From Deferribacteres bacterium (GTDB lineage Bacteria > Zhuqueibacterota > Zhuqueibacteria > Zhuqueibacterales > Geothermadaptataceae), in the NCBI GenBank assembly GCA_020633655.1, contig JACKDF010000009.1, forward strand, positions 124,001 to 188,000: 64,000 nt of DNA, written 5' to 3'. Numbering within the stretch: the first letter of the stretch is position 1; the number at the start of each line of letters is the position of its first letter. This document shows, one piece after another, positions 1 to 8,564 of the stretch. Both the position numbers and the translations under genes were made by a program. The notes under the pieces were generated by a model. It was given only the letters and a program-made list of their open reading frames with translations. It was not told the origin of the DNA and searched no databases.

Positions 1-1080
1 ACCAATAGCATGAATTATTGCCTGTAATTCGTTTTTGTCAGCGTTGAGAATCCAATCCTCAAGCGTTTCTTTCTCATTGACAAAAAATCCATGACTCCCT
101 GGATCATCCGTATAGGATTCGAAAAAAGCGGCTGTGTGTGAACCGAGGGAGCCGTCGACAAATCCTTTAAGACCACCAATTTTCAACCAGTTATCGCCAT
201 TGCCATTTTCTTGGATGTATTCATGCAGTTTCTCCCATGTCGATAATGGAACGGATGCGTAAACACGCGTTTTTAAAATGCCTTTGTCGTGAGCACTCTT
301 CAAAGTGAGGTACTCACCCCAACCACCCATTTGGTGCACACTGGTAACACCCTGTGCGGCGACGTATTCCATTGCGGCTATCAGGGCACGTTCTTTCATT
401 TCCGCCGGGGGATCTGGCATAACGTTCCACATGAAATCCATCGCATTGTCTTTGAGTACACCGGTTGGCTTGCCGATCTGATCGCGAATAATTTCTCCGC
501 CTTCCGTTTCTGGTGTGTTTTTATCGATACCAGCCATTTTCAGAGCTAAACTGTTCGCAAGTGCCATGTGGCCATCCAGACGGCTGACAAATACCGGATT
601 TTCCGGGGTCAATGCATCAATCCAGCTCGCTTGTGGCAACTTTCCACCCCACAGTTCGTGGTCCCAGTCACCACCGGTAATCCATGCCCCTGCAGGAATT
701 GTTTTTGCAAAATCACCAATGCGTTGTGCGAATTCATCTGGCGTTTGCGCATCGCGCAGCTGCACCGATGCCAAACGAAAGCCTCCGGTTATAAAGTGGA
801 CGTGGCTATCGATAAAGCCCGGAACTACCAATTTACCCTGTGCATCAATTATTTCCGTGTTTGCATTCTGATAATCCAGTACCTCGGAATTTTCACCTAC
901 AGTCAGGAGTAAACCGTTTTTTACGGCAAGAGCCTGAGCCCATGGCTGTTCAGGATTCATAGTCCAAACACGAGCATTTTTCAGTATCAAGTCTGCCGAG
1001 GAATTTGTATTTTTTGAGCACGAAATTGAAGCCATAATTACCAGAGTGATTAAGATAAATTTGAAAGTTTTCTTTTTCAT
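1..1080 (-). CDS. Exported amidohydrolase (Amidohydro_3/YtcJ-like), 3' end cut off by the window
   Basis: The reading frame is open from an ATG at 1080 to the window edge (360 codons), so the C-terminus is missing. It begins with a lipoprotein signal (basic MKKK, hydrophobic stretch, Cys about residue 21 in MASISCSK). Then follow the amidohydrolase start DLILKNARVWTM and the metal-binding loop GFIDSHVHF, whose HxH is the first zinc ligand pair of the superfamily. Further segments such as GAWITGGDWDHELWGG and VTSVHQMGGWGEY match YtcJ-type members of amidohydrolase family 3, which hydrolyse amide or cyclic amide bonds; the substrate cannot be told. It is divergent from uppP and looks monocistronic. 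The protein is probably anchored to the membrane facing the periplasm. I am confident of the family, not of the substrate. Confidence 0.85.
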   Translation of the reverse strand, partial: MKKKTFKFILITLVIMASISCSKNTNSSADLILKNARVWTMNPEQPWAQALAVKNGLLLTVGENSEVLDYQNANTEIIDAQGKLVVPGFIDSHVHFITGGFRLASVQLRDAQTPDEFAQRIGDFAKTIPAGAWITGGDWDHELWGGKLPQASWIDALTPENPVFVSRLDGHMALANSLALKMAGIDKNTPETEGGEIIRDQIGKPTGVLKDNAMDFMWNVMPDPPAEMKERALIAAMEYVAAQGVTSVHQMGGWGEYLTLKSAHDKGILKTRVYASVPLSTWEKLHEYIQENGNGDNWLKIGGLKGFVDGSLGSHTAAFFESYTDDPGSHGFFVNEKETLEDWILNADKNELQAIIHAIG

Positions 1081-1430
1081 TTGTCGGACAAAGTTTTGAT
1101 TAACTGATTTAGCCTGCTTTATTCATGCAATGCTCAAAATGAACCGTGGGCAGGAGACATCCTTTACCCAATTCTGGTATTTCTGAATAGCGCAGGTCGG
1201 TGAATTAGGGGAGACAAGTTGTTAAATATACAAAAATTTATTCACTTCAGCAGGTAATATTTGCTTCGTTTGAAAAATGCCTTGCAAGTCTGCCTGTTTT
1301 TTTGGAATTTTATTCCCACTGCGCAAAAAGCATCCCCGTGTGTATAGTTCAAAAATATCAATTAAACCAACAAATTCCATGCTATGTTCAGAAAACAGGC
1401 AGGATCAGATTTACAACTATGGAGATATAA
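1081..1430. other. Divergent intergenic region
   Basis: This 350-base AT-rich gap lies between the starts of the amidohydrolase (-) and uppP (+), so it must hold promoters for both. I found no convincing -35/-10 pair or operator. The uppP ribosome site is GGAGAT at 1421-1426, just before a GTG start. Confidence 0.5.
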
Positions 1431-2252
1431 GTGTCAATTTTACAGGCTATTATTTTAGGTTTGGTGCAAGGATTAACTGAGTTCTTGCCGGTATCCAGCT
1501 CGGGGCATCTCACCCTCGGAAAAGCTGTTCTTGGGATAACCGAGCAGGGGATTTTATTCGAAGTTGTCGTGCATTTGGGAACTTTGTTCGCCGTATTATC
1601 CGCTTTTCGACAGGATGTTATTTGGCTTCTCAATGGGTTATTGAGTTTACTGCAGCGAGGAAAACAGTTCTCAGAAGCAGATCCCTCCAAGGAAGAAGCA
1701 TTGCGTTATGTAGCCTTCATTATTTGGGCTACGATTCCTGCCGTGGCTGTCGGTTTGTTTTTTAAAGATCGAATTGAACAGGCCTTCAGCGATCCGCTGC
1801 TTGCTGCCTATTTGCTTCTTGTCACGGGAGTAATTCTGCTCCTGTCACGGTTTGGATTGCGTTCAAAAGGGGAGATGAATTTCAAGCGCAGTCTGATCAT
1901 GGGAGTTTCCCAGGCTTTTGCTATTTTACCAGGTATATCCCGCAGCGGTTCAACGATCTCCATGGGCATGTTATTCGGCGTAAATCGAACTGAGGCTGCG
2001 AGGTTCTCTTTTCTTATGGCGCTGCCAGCGATTGGTGGTGCATTTGTCCTGCAACTGAAAGATCTTTCGGGCACACCGATGGCCTCTGAAATGATTGCCC
2101 CTCTTGTTGTTGGGTTTATCGTTTCTTATGTGTCCGGCTTGTTTGCGATAAAAGTTCTCATGTCGGTTGTGAAAAAAGGACGATTTGATTATTTTGCATG
2201 GTATTGTTTTGCCGTGGGAATAATTGGTATTTACTTTTTGCAGTTTGCATGA
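1431..2252 (+). CDS. uppP: Undecaprenyl-diphosphatase UppP (BacA family)
   Basis: This integral membrane enzyme dephosphorylates undecaprenyl diphosphate to recycle the lipid carrier for peptidoglycan and other surface polymers, and it gives bacitracin resistance. Its 273 residues are the usual length. The two family signatures are intact: EFLPVSSSGHL at residues 17-27 (catalytic Glu and the SSSGH loop) and PGISRSGSTIS at about 167-177 (catalytic Arg-Ser region). Several hydrophobic helices follow, including the last ones after residue 220. The start is GTG with a GGAGAT ribosome site five bases upstream. The next gene, an amino-acid symporter, begins about 80 bases downstream on the same strand, so cotranscription is possible. 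Confidence 0.96.
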   Translation: MSILQAIILGLVQGLTEFLPVSSSGHLTLGKAVLGITEQGILFEVVVHLGTLFAVLSAFRQDVIWLLNGLLSLLQRGKQFSEADPSKEEALRYVAFIIWATIPAVAVGLFFKDRIEQAFSDPLLAAYLLLVTGVILLLSRFGLRSKGEMNFKRSLIMGVSQAFAILPGISRSGSTISMGMLFGVNRTEAARFSFLMALPAIGGAFVLQLKDLSGTPMASEMIAPLVVGFIVSYVSGLFAIKVLMSVVKKGRFDYFAWYCFAVGIIGIYFLQFA

Positions 2253-2332
2253 TAATAACGTTTGAACGTGTTAATGTGTGAATGTCTGAACGTTATACAT
2301 TTCACATGTTCAAAAGGAGTCACGGAGGAAGG

Positions 2333-3790
2333 ATGGAAAAACCACGAGAAGTATTTAGTTCGCGGTGGACCTTGGTAATTGCAGCGCTTGGGATGGCGAT
2401 TGGAACTGGTAACCTGTGGCGATTTCCCCGCATTGCTGCTCAGAATGGTGGTGGGGCATTTCTCATTCCGTGGCTGGTATTCTTGTTTCTGTGGTCAATT
2501 CCCTTGTTGATGACTGAATTTGCCATTGGAAAAAAAACGCGACGTGGCCCTGCCGCTGCTTTTGGTAGTCTCATCGGTGAAAAATATACGTGGATGGGCG
2601 CTTTTGTCGCCTTTTGTACCATTGCCATCATGTTCTATTATTCTGTGGTTGCCGGCTGGTGCATGAAATACACCTGGGCTGCTGCAACAGGCGCCTTGGC
2701 GGACGTAAAAGGTACTGAATTCTGGGCGACTTTTTCGACAAACTCATCGGAAACTGTGTTTTTCCATTTTCTCGCCATGACTTTTTCCTCGATAATCATT
2801 TTGCGCGGCATCAAGGGGGGGATTGAAACTGCAACGAAAATGCTTATTCCCGGACTCTTTCTTCTCCTGATTGCCGGTGTGGTCAAAGTTTTAACGCTCG
2901 ATAATGCATTTGCCGGCCTTGAATTCTTCTTTAAACCGGATTGGTCCGCACTGACGCAATACAAAGTCTGGTTAGCTGGTTTGTCGCAGTCTGCCTGGTC
3001 AACGGGTGCAGGGTGGGGACTGGTGATGACCTATGCCGTTTACATGCGTGAAAATGAGGATATTGCGCTCAATTCCTGCATTACCGGGTTTGGCAACAAC
3101 AGCGCCTCGATTTTGGCTGGAATCGTTATTTTTCCAGCTGTTTTTGCTCTTGCGCCACTGCTGGGGCTTTCGCCACAAGAAGTTCTTTCGGATACCGGTC
3201 CGGCTTCTACAGGCCTCACTTTCATTTGGATTCCTGAGCTTTTTCAAACCTTGCCAGCCTCTTCTGTTTTTATGACCGGCTTTTTTCTCGCTTTGACAAT
3301 TGCAGCAGTCAGCAGCCTGATTGCCATGCTGGAATTGGCTGCACGGACACTGATGGATTTCGGTTGGACGCGCAAAAAAGCAACTTTTTTTGTATGGCTC
3401 GCAGGATTTATTCTTGGCGCACCCTCCGCAGTTAATCTCACATTCTTCCAGAATCAGGATTGGGTTTGGGGAGTTGGACTGCTGGTGAGCGGTTTCTTCG
3501 TGGCATTTGCGGCGAAGAAAGCGGGATTAAGTCATTTTCGTGAAAATTTCGTCAATACTCAAGGCAACGATTTTCGTGTGGGTGCCTGGTACGACTTTGT
3601 CATTGCCTATTTAATTCCTCTGGAATTTGTTGTGCTCATCATGTGGTGGTTCTATCAGGCAATCACGGTTTATCATCCAAATTCGTGGTGGAACCCAATC
3701 GAACCTTTTAGTGTGGGAACATGTGTTTTGCAGTGGGGCGTGGTTATTTTGGTGTTTGTAATTTTTAATAAGAAGTTGTATCGTAATTAG
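2333..3790 (+). CDS. Sodium-dependent neurotransmitter:sodium symporter (NSS/SNF family) transporter
   Basis: This inner-membrane Na+-coupled importer is probably for an amino acid. The N-terminal signature ALGMAIGTGNLWRFPRI is the TM1 sodium and substrate site of LeuT-like transporters, followed by QNGGGAFLIPW and about twelve hydrophobic helices. I use the ATG at 2333, preceded by GGAGGAAGG, which gives 485 residues. An ATG at 2282 in the same frame would add 17 residues but lacks a ribosome site and sits in a small repeat (gtgttaatgtgtgaatgtctg). The next gene, 20 bases on, encodes a MetS-like small subunit, the arrangement known for the MetP/MetS methionine-alanine transporters. That favours methionine, alanine or other small neutral amino acids as substrate; this is inference from family context. 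Confidence 0.92.
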   Translation: MEKPREVFSSRWTLVIAALGMAIGTGNLWRFPRIAAQNGGGAFLIPWLVFLFLWSIPLLMTEFAIGKKTRRGPAAAFGSLIGEKYTWMGAFVAFCTIAIMFYYSVVAGWCMKYTWAAATGALADVKGTEFWATFSTNSSETVFFHFLAMTFSSIIILRGIKGGIETATKMLIPGLFLLLIAGVVKVLTLDNAFAGLEFFFKPDWSALTQYKVWLAGLSQSAWSTGAGWGLVMTYAVYMRENEDIALNSCITGFGNNSASILAGIVIFPAVFALAPLLGLSPQEVLSDTGPASTGLTFIWIPELFQTLPASSVFMTGFFLALTIAAVSSLIAMLELAARTLMDFGWTRKKATFFVWLAGFILGAPSAVNLTFFQNQDWVWGVGLLVSGFFVAFAAKKAGLSHFRENFVNTQGNDFRVGAWYDFVIAYLIPLEFVVLIMWWFYQAITVYHPNSWWNPIEPFSVGTCVLQWGVVILVFVIFNKKLYRN

Positions 3791-3810
3791 TTTAGCAGGA
3801 GAATTCATAA

Positions 3811-3915
3811 ATGTCCGTCAGTGCAATCGTCATGATGATTATCATGCTCATATTTACCTGGGGTGCATTTATTTTTAGTTTGTCACTTGCCATTAAAAAG
3901 GAAAAGCAAAAGTAA
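3811..3915 (+). CDS. MetS-like small transmembrane subunit of the NSS transporter (34 aa)
   Basis: This tiny gene has an ATG 20 bases after the transporter stop, with AGCAGGAGAA as ribosome site. The product is one hydrophobic helix (about residues 4-27, rich in Met, Ile and Phe, with a central TWGAF) followed by the basic tail KKEKQK. Small proteins of this form, the MetS family, accompany NSS transporters in many bacteria and are required for function of the Corynebacterium MetPS system. Its stop codon is immediately followed by the holA ATG. No enzymatic motif is present. The assignment rests on size, topology and position. Confidence 0.72.
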   Translation: MSVSAIVMMIIMLIFTWGAFIFSLSLAIKKEKQK

Positions 3916-4944
3916 ATGGCTGCTTTCCACGTCGAAAAAGTAAAAACCGCCACTGATCTGCCGGCTGTAATTTTTCTTGCCGGTGCGGAAAACTACTTAA
4001 TCGATCGACATACAGAAAAAATTATTGCCGTTTGTGTGCCGCAGGACTTGCGTGAGTTCAATTTCGATTTATTGTACGGTTCGGATGTTGATGCCCGCCG
4101 TGTTATCGATATTGCCAGCTCCTATCCCATGATGGCTGAGAGACGATTGGTTATCGTGCGTGATTTTAACAAAATGGCGCCAAACGACCAGAAAAAATTG
4201 CTCGCCTATGCGGAGAAACCGAATGAGTCCACCTGCCTCGTCCTTATTTCCCGTTCTGCTGAGGCCAAGTCACAAACGACTAAAAAACTGGAAGAAACAA
4301 CTGCATTCGTTTCCTGCAAGCCGCTGTATGAAAATCAGGTTGTGACGTGGATCGAGAAAGAAGTGAAGGACCTGAACTTTCAAATCAGCCCGGATGCCTC
4401 GGCCTTTCTCGCGATGCAGGTAGGTACGGATTTGCAAACGCTCAAAAACGAGATCGATAAAATTATCCTGTTTTTGGGTGAAGCAAAGGACATTACCCGG
4501 GAAGTCATCGTGCAGGTGGCGGGCATGCGCAAAGAGTATACGATTTTTGCGTTTCAAAATGCCCTGGGTTCCCGTGATTTAAAACAGGCCTTATGGATTT
4601 ACCAGAACATAAAATATTCACAGTCTAATTTGGGAATAATAGCTCAGCTGTCTCGGTTTTTTACCAATATTCTCATCGCAACGGGATATGGTACCAGCCG
4701 GCAGGAATCCTCGGAATTGGCGAAAAAGACAAAGATGTCCCCGTATTTTGTCAATGACTTACATAAATTCAAGCGAAATTATTCTGCAGAAGAGCTGCTC
4801 TCCGCCCTGGAGAATATTCGCCATATCGATTATATCCTCAAACAGTTCCCTGTTCATTCAGAATCAATCATGGAGTTGCTTTTCGTTCAAATTGTTAAAG
4901 GCTATTCGGTAGATAAGTTGCCGTATGCAGGAAAAATTTCCTGA
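3916..4944 (+). CDS. holA: DNA polymerase III subunit delta (clamp loader)
   Basis: This delta subunit of the clamp loader opens the beta sliding clamp. The 342-residue length matches HolA. Visible parts are the N-terminal fold with VIFLAGAENYLIDR (degenerate nucleotide-binding region), the clamp-interacting stretch about FNFDLLYG, the central LVIVRDFNKM strand, AFLAMQVGTDLQTLKNEIDK (the LxxEldKL signature of delta), and the C-terminal collar helices. The ATG abuts the stop of the MetS-like gene, with AAGGAAA inside that gene as ribosome site, so translation is coupled. A sigma factor gene follows 49 bases later. The essential replication gene riding behind a transporter suggests a long transcript from uppP onward, though internal promoters are possible. 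Confidence 0.9.
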   Translation: MAAFHVEKVKTATDLPAVIFLAGAENYLIDRHTEKIIAVCVPQDLREFNFDLLYGSDVDARRVIDIASSYPMMAERRLVIVRDFNKMAPNDQKKLLAYAEKPNESTCLVLISRSAEAKSQTTKKLEETTAFVSCKPLYENQVVTWIEKEVKDLNFQISPDASAFLAMQVGTDLQTLKNEIDKIILFLGEAKDITREVIVQVAGMRKEYTIFAFQNALGSRDLKQALWIYQNIKYSQSNLGIIAQLSRFFTNILIATGYGTSRQESSELAKKTKMSPYFVNDLHKFKRNYSAEELLSALENIRHIDYILKQFPVHSESIMELLFVQIVKGYSVDKLPYAGKIS

Positions 4945-4993
4945 AATTCAGGAACTTTTAATTAACACACATGTTCAATTCAAAGGAATTTGA

Positions 4994-5584
4994 ATGGAAG
5001 GTTTCGAAGAACAAAGCAAGGAAAAATTACCTTCGGATGAGGAGCTGATTGCCCGCTTCCAGCAGGGCGATGTTTATGCATTTGATCTCATTGTAAAAAG
5101 ATATAAGCAACAATTGCTCAATTTTGTCTTCCGGTTTTTAAATAACCGGGAGCTGGCAGAAGATGTCGTTCAGGAAACGTTTTTGCGGGTATATCGCAAG
5201 CGGCATGCCTATAAGCAAGTTGCTAAATTTTCTACCTGGATTTACACAATTGCAGGTAATTTATCCCGTACAGAATTAAGACGCCGGAAGCGACGCAAGC
5301 TCTTTTCCCTCAGCGATATTGGTATGGAAGAGAAAGATTTCGAAATTGCCAGTGATGAATTTAATCCTGAAAAGCATACGAATACCGTTATGCATGAGAA
5401 AATCATCCAACGTGAAATCGATAAACTTTCCAGCAAATTTCGAGAGGTTATACTGCTTCGGGATGTGCAGGGCTTAGCTTATGAAGAAATTGCCGAAATA
5501 ATAAATGTGCCACTCGGAACTGTGAAATCCCGTGTGAACCGGGCACGTTTGCGTTTGCAGGAGATGCTGAAAAAGAGTTTATAG
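4994..5584 (+). CDS. ECF-type RNA polymerase sigma factor (RpoE family)
   Basis: The protein has 196 residues. Region 2 runs about residues 30-95 and includes the -10 recognition helix ELAEDVVQETFLRVYRK and the melting segment KFSTWIYTIAGNLSR. Region 4 is at about 135-190 with the helix-turn-helix REVILLRDVQGLAYEEIAEI followed by PLGTVKSRVNRARLRLQ. There is no region 1.1 or 3, as expected for ECF factors. The ribosome site is AAAGGAA. The next two genes encode a membrane protein placed like an anti-sigma factor and a DegP-like periplasmic protein, which reproduces the rpoE-rseA-degS logic of envelope stress response. Autoregulation is likely, but I could not identify the promoter. Confidence 0.93.
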   Translation: MEGFEEQSKEKLPSDEELIARFQQGDVYAFDLIVKRYKQQLLNFVFRFLNNRELAEDVVQETFLRVYRKRHAYKQVAKFSTWIYTIAGNLSRTELRRRKRRKLFSLSDIGMEEKDFEIASDEFNPEKHTNTVMHEKIIQREIDKLSSKFREVILLRDVQGLAYEEIAEIINVPLGTVKSRVNRARLRLQEMLKKSL

Positions 5585-5684
5585 CCAGCTGTCGATTGTA
5601 ATATAAAAATTAATTAACCAAAGGCATGTGAACCCGCCCTGGCGGAAGGAGATTAAAACAAACACTTGTTACGGACCTTAAACT

Positions 5685-6287
5685 ATGCAAAATACTCGTG
5701 ATTATTCCGAATGGTACTCCCGGTACATCGAAGATGACCTGACAAGCCATGAAAAAGTGGTTTTTGAGAAGTACCTCGATGAAAACCCGGAAGAAAAAGC
5801 AGTCATAGAACGACTGCAATCCCTCCGTTCCACTTTAGCTACCTTTCCACCTGCACCAGTTTCTGATGATTTTGAGACAGTTTTACGCGCTCGAATTCAA
5901 ATGGAAAAAAAAATTGGCCATGGTGCTCTTTCTGCGTTCATCCAAAAATGGCGCTCACCTGTGTTAGGTTTTGCCAGTGCTATTGTTTTATTTATTGCAC
6001 TAAATGTGTTTACCGGGCTGCAGCCGGACAACACAACTGGTGAATCGAAACCAATATCTCGCCAAGTGCTTCAGAACACACAAACGCCTGCCTCAAACGT
6101 CCAGTATTCGCTCGATCAATTTAATTCGCACACCGTTTTTCCTACAGATATCGCTGTACTCAGTTTTGGCCAAATTGTCAGTAATGGGCTATCGGAACAA
6201 AGGCAAACAGCGGTTGCAGATTCGAGCAGCATGAATGGACAAAAGCCGCCTGTAACAGTTCATGCAAATGTACAATTATCATATTAA
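5685..6287 (+). CDS. Putative single-pass anti-sigma factor
   Basis: This 200-residue protein is encoded directly after the ECF sigma gene. The N-terminal cytoplasmic part (residues 1-90) contains RYIEDDLTSHEKVVFEKYL, resembling the start of anti-sigma domains (short helix, then a glutamate-rich helix), but the His-x3-Cys-x2-Cys zinc motif of the ZAS family is absent. There are no cysteines at all. One transmembrane helix lies at about 92-111 (VLGFASAIVLFIALNVF). The C-terminal 90 residues are polar and low-complexity, and would face the periplasm. The role as anti-sigma factor is inferred from position and topology. The next gene, a degenerate protease, starts 20 bases downstream. Confidence 0.7.
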   Translation: MQNTRDYSEWYSRYIEDDLTSHEKVVFEKYLDENPEEKAVIERLQSLRSTLATFPPAPVSDDFETVLRARIQMEKKIGHGALSAFIQKWRSPVLGFASAIVLFIALNVFTGLQPDNTTGESKPISRQVLQNTQTPASNVQYSLDQFNSHTVFPTDIAVLSFGQIVSNGLSEQRQTAVADSSSMNGQKPPVTVHANVQLSY

Positions 6288-6307
6288 CGAGGCGACTGGA
6301 AAAATTC

Positions 6308-7495
6308 ATGCTTAAACCAAAATATTATTTCGTTATTGGTTTGTTTTTCATAGCACAAAGTTATGTGTTGTCACAATCCATTCTTGTTGATCTTGATGCA
6401 GAAATAAACCAGATAGTTGAGCAAATAAAACCTTCTGTGGTCACGATATCGGCCGTTATTCCACAGGATGACCAGGAACAATCCTTCTTTTCTTTTTTAA
6501 GCGGCCCGGCGCCTGCTGATTCAAATGATACGCTTAAACATTCCATCACAAATATTGGGACCGGGATTGTTCTGCACGAAAAAGGGTATGTTGTAACAAA
6601 AAGCAGTGTCGTCGATGGAGCTGCTTATATCTATGTTCAGTTCGAAAAAGATACAAATTATCTGGCTGAACTGATTGGTATCGATCAGCAAAAATCAATT
6701 GCCCTTTTACGAATAGAAAACCCTGATCTTGTTCCCCTGAATATTGGTGATCCAGATCTGTTGCGTGCAGGCTCATGGACGGTTTTGGTCGGTAATTCTC
6801 TGGGCATTGCGAGTTCCGTCAGTCTCGGCAATGTCAACCTGGTGTACCCGGATGGGTTACTGCAGATCGCGCTTAATACAGCACCGGGAAACAATGGTTC
6901 ACCGGTGATGAATTCCACTGGCCAGGTAATCGGCATGGTGTCCGGTCGTTTGACTATTTCCAATTCGAAAATGCCGAACGGATCCGCTGGGGGGATGGAA
7001 TGCGCACTGGTAACGCCCATTGGACAAATTTTGGATGCCTGCATACGAATTCAGGATGTATACCTGGAAAATCATGGCTGGATAGGAATAACCGTGCGGC
7101 CTCATGAGAATAAGTGGCCACAGATTGTAACCGTATTTGAAGATTCGCCGGCTGCAAAGGCTGGTTTGAAGGTCGGTGATGTGCTGACAAAAGTCGATAC
7201 AATGGCGCTACGGGATTATTTTGATTTAAAAAATATAATGCAAACCGTCAAACCCGGAAAGGAAATGACGGTTCACATTCTGAGAAATGATAAGCCGTAC
7301 AAAATCGATTTAAAAACATCGCGTATTGGTGGTGTACCCGATTTTTCAGCCTTAAAACAGCAGGAAATTACTAAGTTAGAACCCCGGGAGTTAAAAAAGT
7401 TCGAGCGTTTTAAACCTCAGCAATACGAGCAACGCATGCTGATGATGGAACGTCAAATTCAGTCATTGCAAAATCAACTGAATAAAATTAAGTAG
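6308..7495 (+). CDS. DegP/HtrA-like protein with degenerate catalytic triad, PDZ domain
   Basis: The 395-residue exported protein has a signal peptide (cleavage about AQSYVLS-QS), a trypsin-like domain at about residues 35-240 and one PDZ domain at about 250-335 (HGWIGITVRP, SPAAKAGLKVGDVL). The C-terminal 50 residues are coiled-coil-like. Aligned by eye with HtrA proteases, none of the triad remains. The histidine of TNxHVV is Ser100 (VTKSSVV), the aspartate of DLALLKI is Ser130 (KSIALLRI), and the nucleophile of GNSGGP is Asn196 (GNNGSP). The spacing of 30 residues between the first two positions matches DegP, so the fold seems kept. It is therefore likely an inactive sensor or scaffold. 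It is third in the sigma/anti-sigma operon, so it may control that pair. Confidence 0.85.
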   Translation: MLKPKYYFVIGLFFIAQSYVLSQSILVDLDAEINQIVEQIKPSVVTISAVIPQDDQEQSFFSFLSGPAPADSNDTLKHSITNIGTGIVLHEKGYVVTKSSVVDGAAYIYVQFEKDTNYLAELIGIDQQKSIALLRIENPDLVPLNIGDPDLLRAGSWTVLVGNSLGIASSVSLGNVNLVYPDGLLQIALNTAPGNNGSPVMNSTGQVIGMVSGRLTISNSKMPNGSAGGMECALVTPIGQILDACIRIQDVYLENHGWIGITVRPHENKWPQIVTVFEDSPAAKAGLKVGDVLTKVDTMALRDYFDLKNIMQTVKPGKEMTVHILRNDKPYKIDLKTSRIGGVPDFSALKQQEITKLEPRELKKFERFKPQQYEQRMLMMERQIQSLQNQLNKIK

Positions 7496-7538
7496 GTCTG
7501 TCAAGCAGGACGTTGTTTCGCTTCACCAGACTTGCCCC

Positions 7539-7573
7539 GGTGAGTTTTTATTGGCATCCTTTGTAAACTCACC
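7539..7573. terminator. Hairpin between convergent genes
   Basis: Arms ggtgagttt (7539-7547) and aaactcacc (7565-7573) form a 9-bp stem with a 17-base loop in the 155-base gap between the convergent sigma operon and the lipoprotein gene. There is no long T run, so it is a weak terminator candidate. Confidence 0.4.
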
Positions 7574-7650
7574 CAATTGTGGATTTTGCTTTGCTAAAAG
7601 CATTCACGAATGAGGAAAACACAAGTTTTCGGATTGACTCCAGGTCGGCT

Positions 7651-8325
7651 TTATTGCTCAATACCTTCGTTTTTCAAGCTCTCCAGTTTTGCCGTTGGGA
7701 CTTCGGCGAGTGCTGCTTCCATCCGCTCAAAGGAAACATTGCGTCCTTCCACGTTGATGAGAAAACGATTCGCAATTATCGTGTTGATTTCGCCGCTTTC
7801 GTTTGTGCTATTGTATTTTTTATGGGTTTTGTTTCCATTGAAAGTATAGGTCTGTTCGATTTCATCATCCGTTTCACGATCAATTTCTGCATTTAACCAG
7901 GCTGCCGAAGCCATTGCCATCATGCCTTTCATGGTGCCCATGTCAGTTATAGTCACTGTGATACTCATGTCGTCTTCCTCATAGTCTGCACTCGCTGTGC
8001 TGACTTTTATGCCGAAACCGCCGGTTTTCTCACCTTTAAAATTTGATCCCTTGATACCATCGATCTCTTTTGGTAACATTTCGCGTAGTTTACGGAAATT
8101 AATCGGTTCGACTTTCTCGCCTCCGGACATCATCTGCTGCATTTGTGTCATGGCATCGGTTAAATCCATTTCCCCATCTTTCGTCTGAACTGATATGGAA
8201 TTCTCTTCATCATTTGTCTCTTCAACCTGTTTCGCATTTTCCTTCTTTTCTTCCTCGTTCGAGCTACACGACACGAAAATAAATGAAAAAGCAATGAGTA
8301 CAATAAATAATATTCTTGAAAGCAT
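7651..8325 (-). CDS. Hypothetical lipoprotein
   Basis: The ATG at 8325 has AGGAGAT seven bases upstream, and I prefer it to the in-frame ATG at 8355 because the signal peptide then starts correctly (MLSRILFIVLIAF). The lipobox is IFVSC, followed by an acidic, Glu/Lys-rich linker. The mature part has a Met/Gln stretch (MTQMQQMM) and then a mixed alpha/beta region with repeated short strands such as GGFGIKVSTASADY, MSITVTITDMG and INTIIANRFLINVEG. I do not recognise a characterised family. It is monocistronic, convergent with the sigma operon and divergent from ispH. Confidence 0.8.
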   Translation of the reverse strand: MLSRILFIVLIAFSFIFVSCSSNEEEKKENAKQVEETNDEENSISVQTKDGEMDLTDAMTQMQQMMSGGEKVEPINFRKLREMLPKEIDGIKGSNFKGEKTGGFGIKVSTASADYEEDDMSITVTITDMGTMKGMMAMASAAWLNAEIDRETDDEIEQTYTFNGNKTHKKYNSTNESGEINTIIANRFLINVEGRNVSFERMEAALAEVPTAKLESLKNEGIEQ

Positions 8326-8564
8326 GGCGATCTCCTGTGCTAAAGTTGGATTCATTCGGCACTTTTATTTGTTGTGATCAAAAATGGTTGTAAAAAAACA
8401 GAATAAATTAAACCAAATAGAAACTTGGGCATCACCGATGGAATCCTAAATCCATTTGGGTTTTGTGATTTTTTTGTTTTATTAACTTTCCCGATTTTCA
8501 AGTTAGGTTTTTCTTTAATTTATGCAAGAGTTACTTTAGACGCCATTCTTCTGGAAGGAAATGT

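Noticed and set aside
7579..7896. Open frame on plus strand over the lipoprotein gene
   Set aside because: It is antisense to a gene with a proper signal peptide and ribosome site, so it is a shadow.
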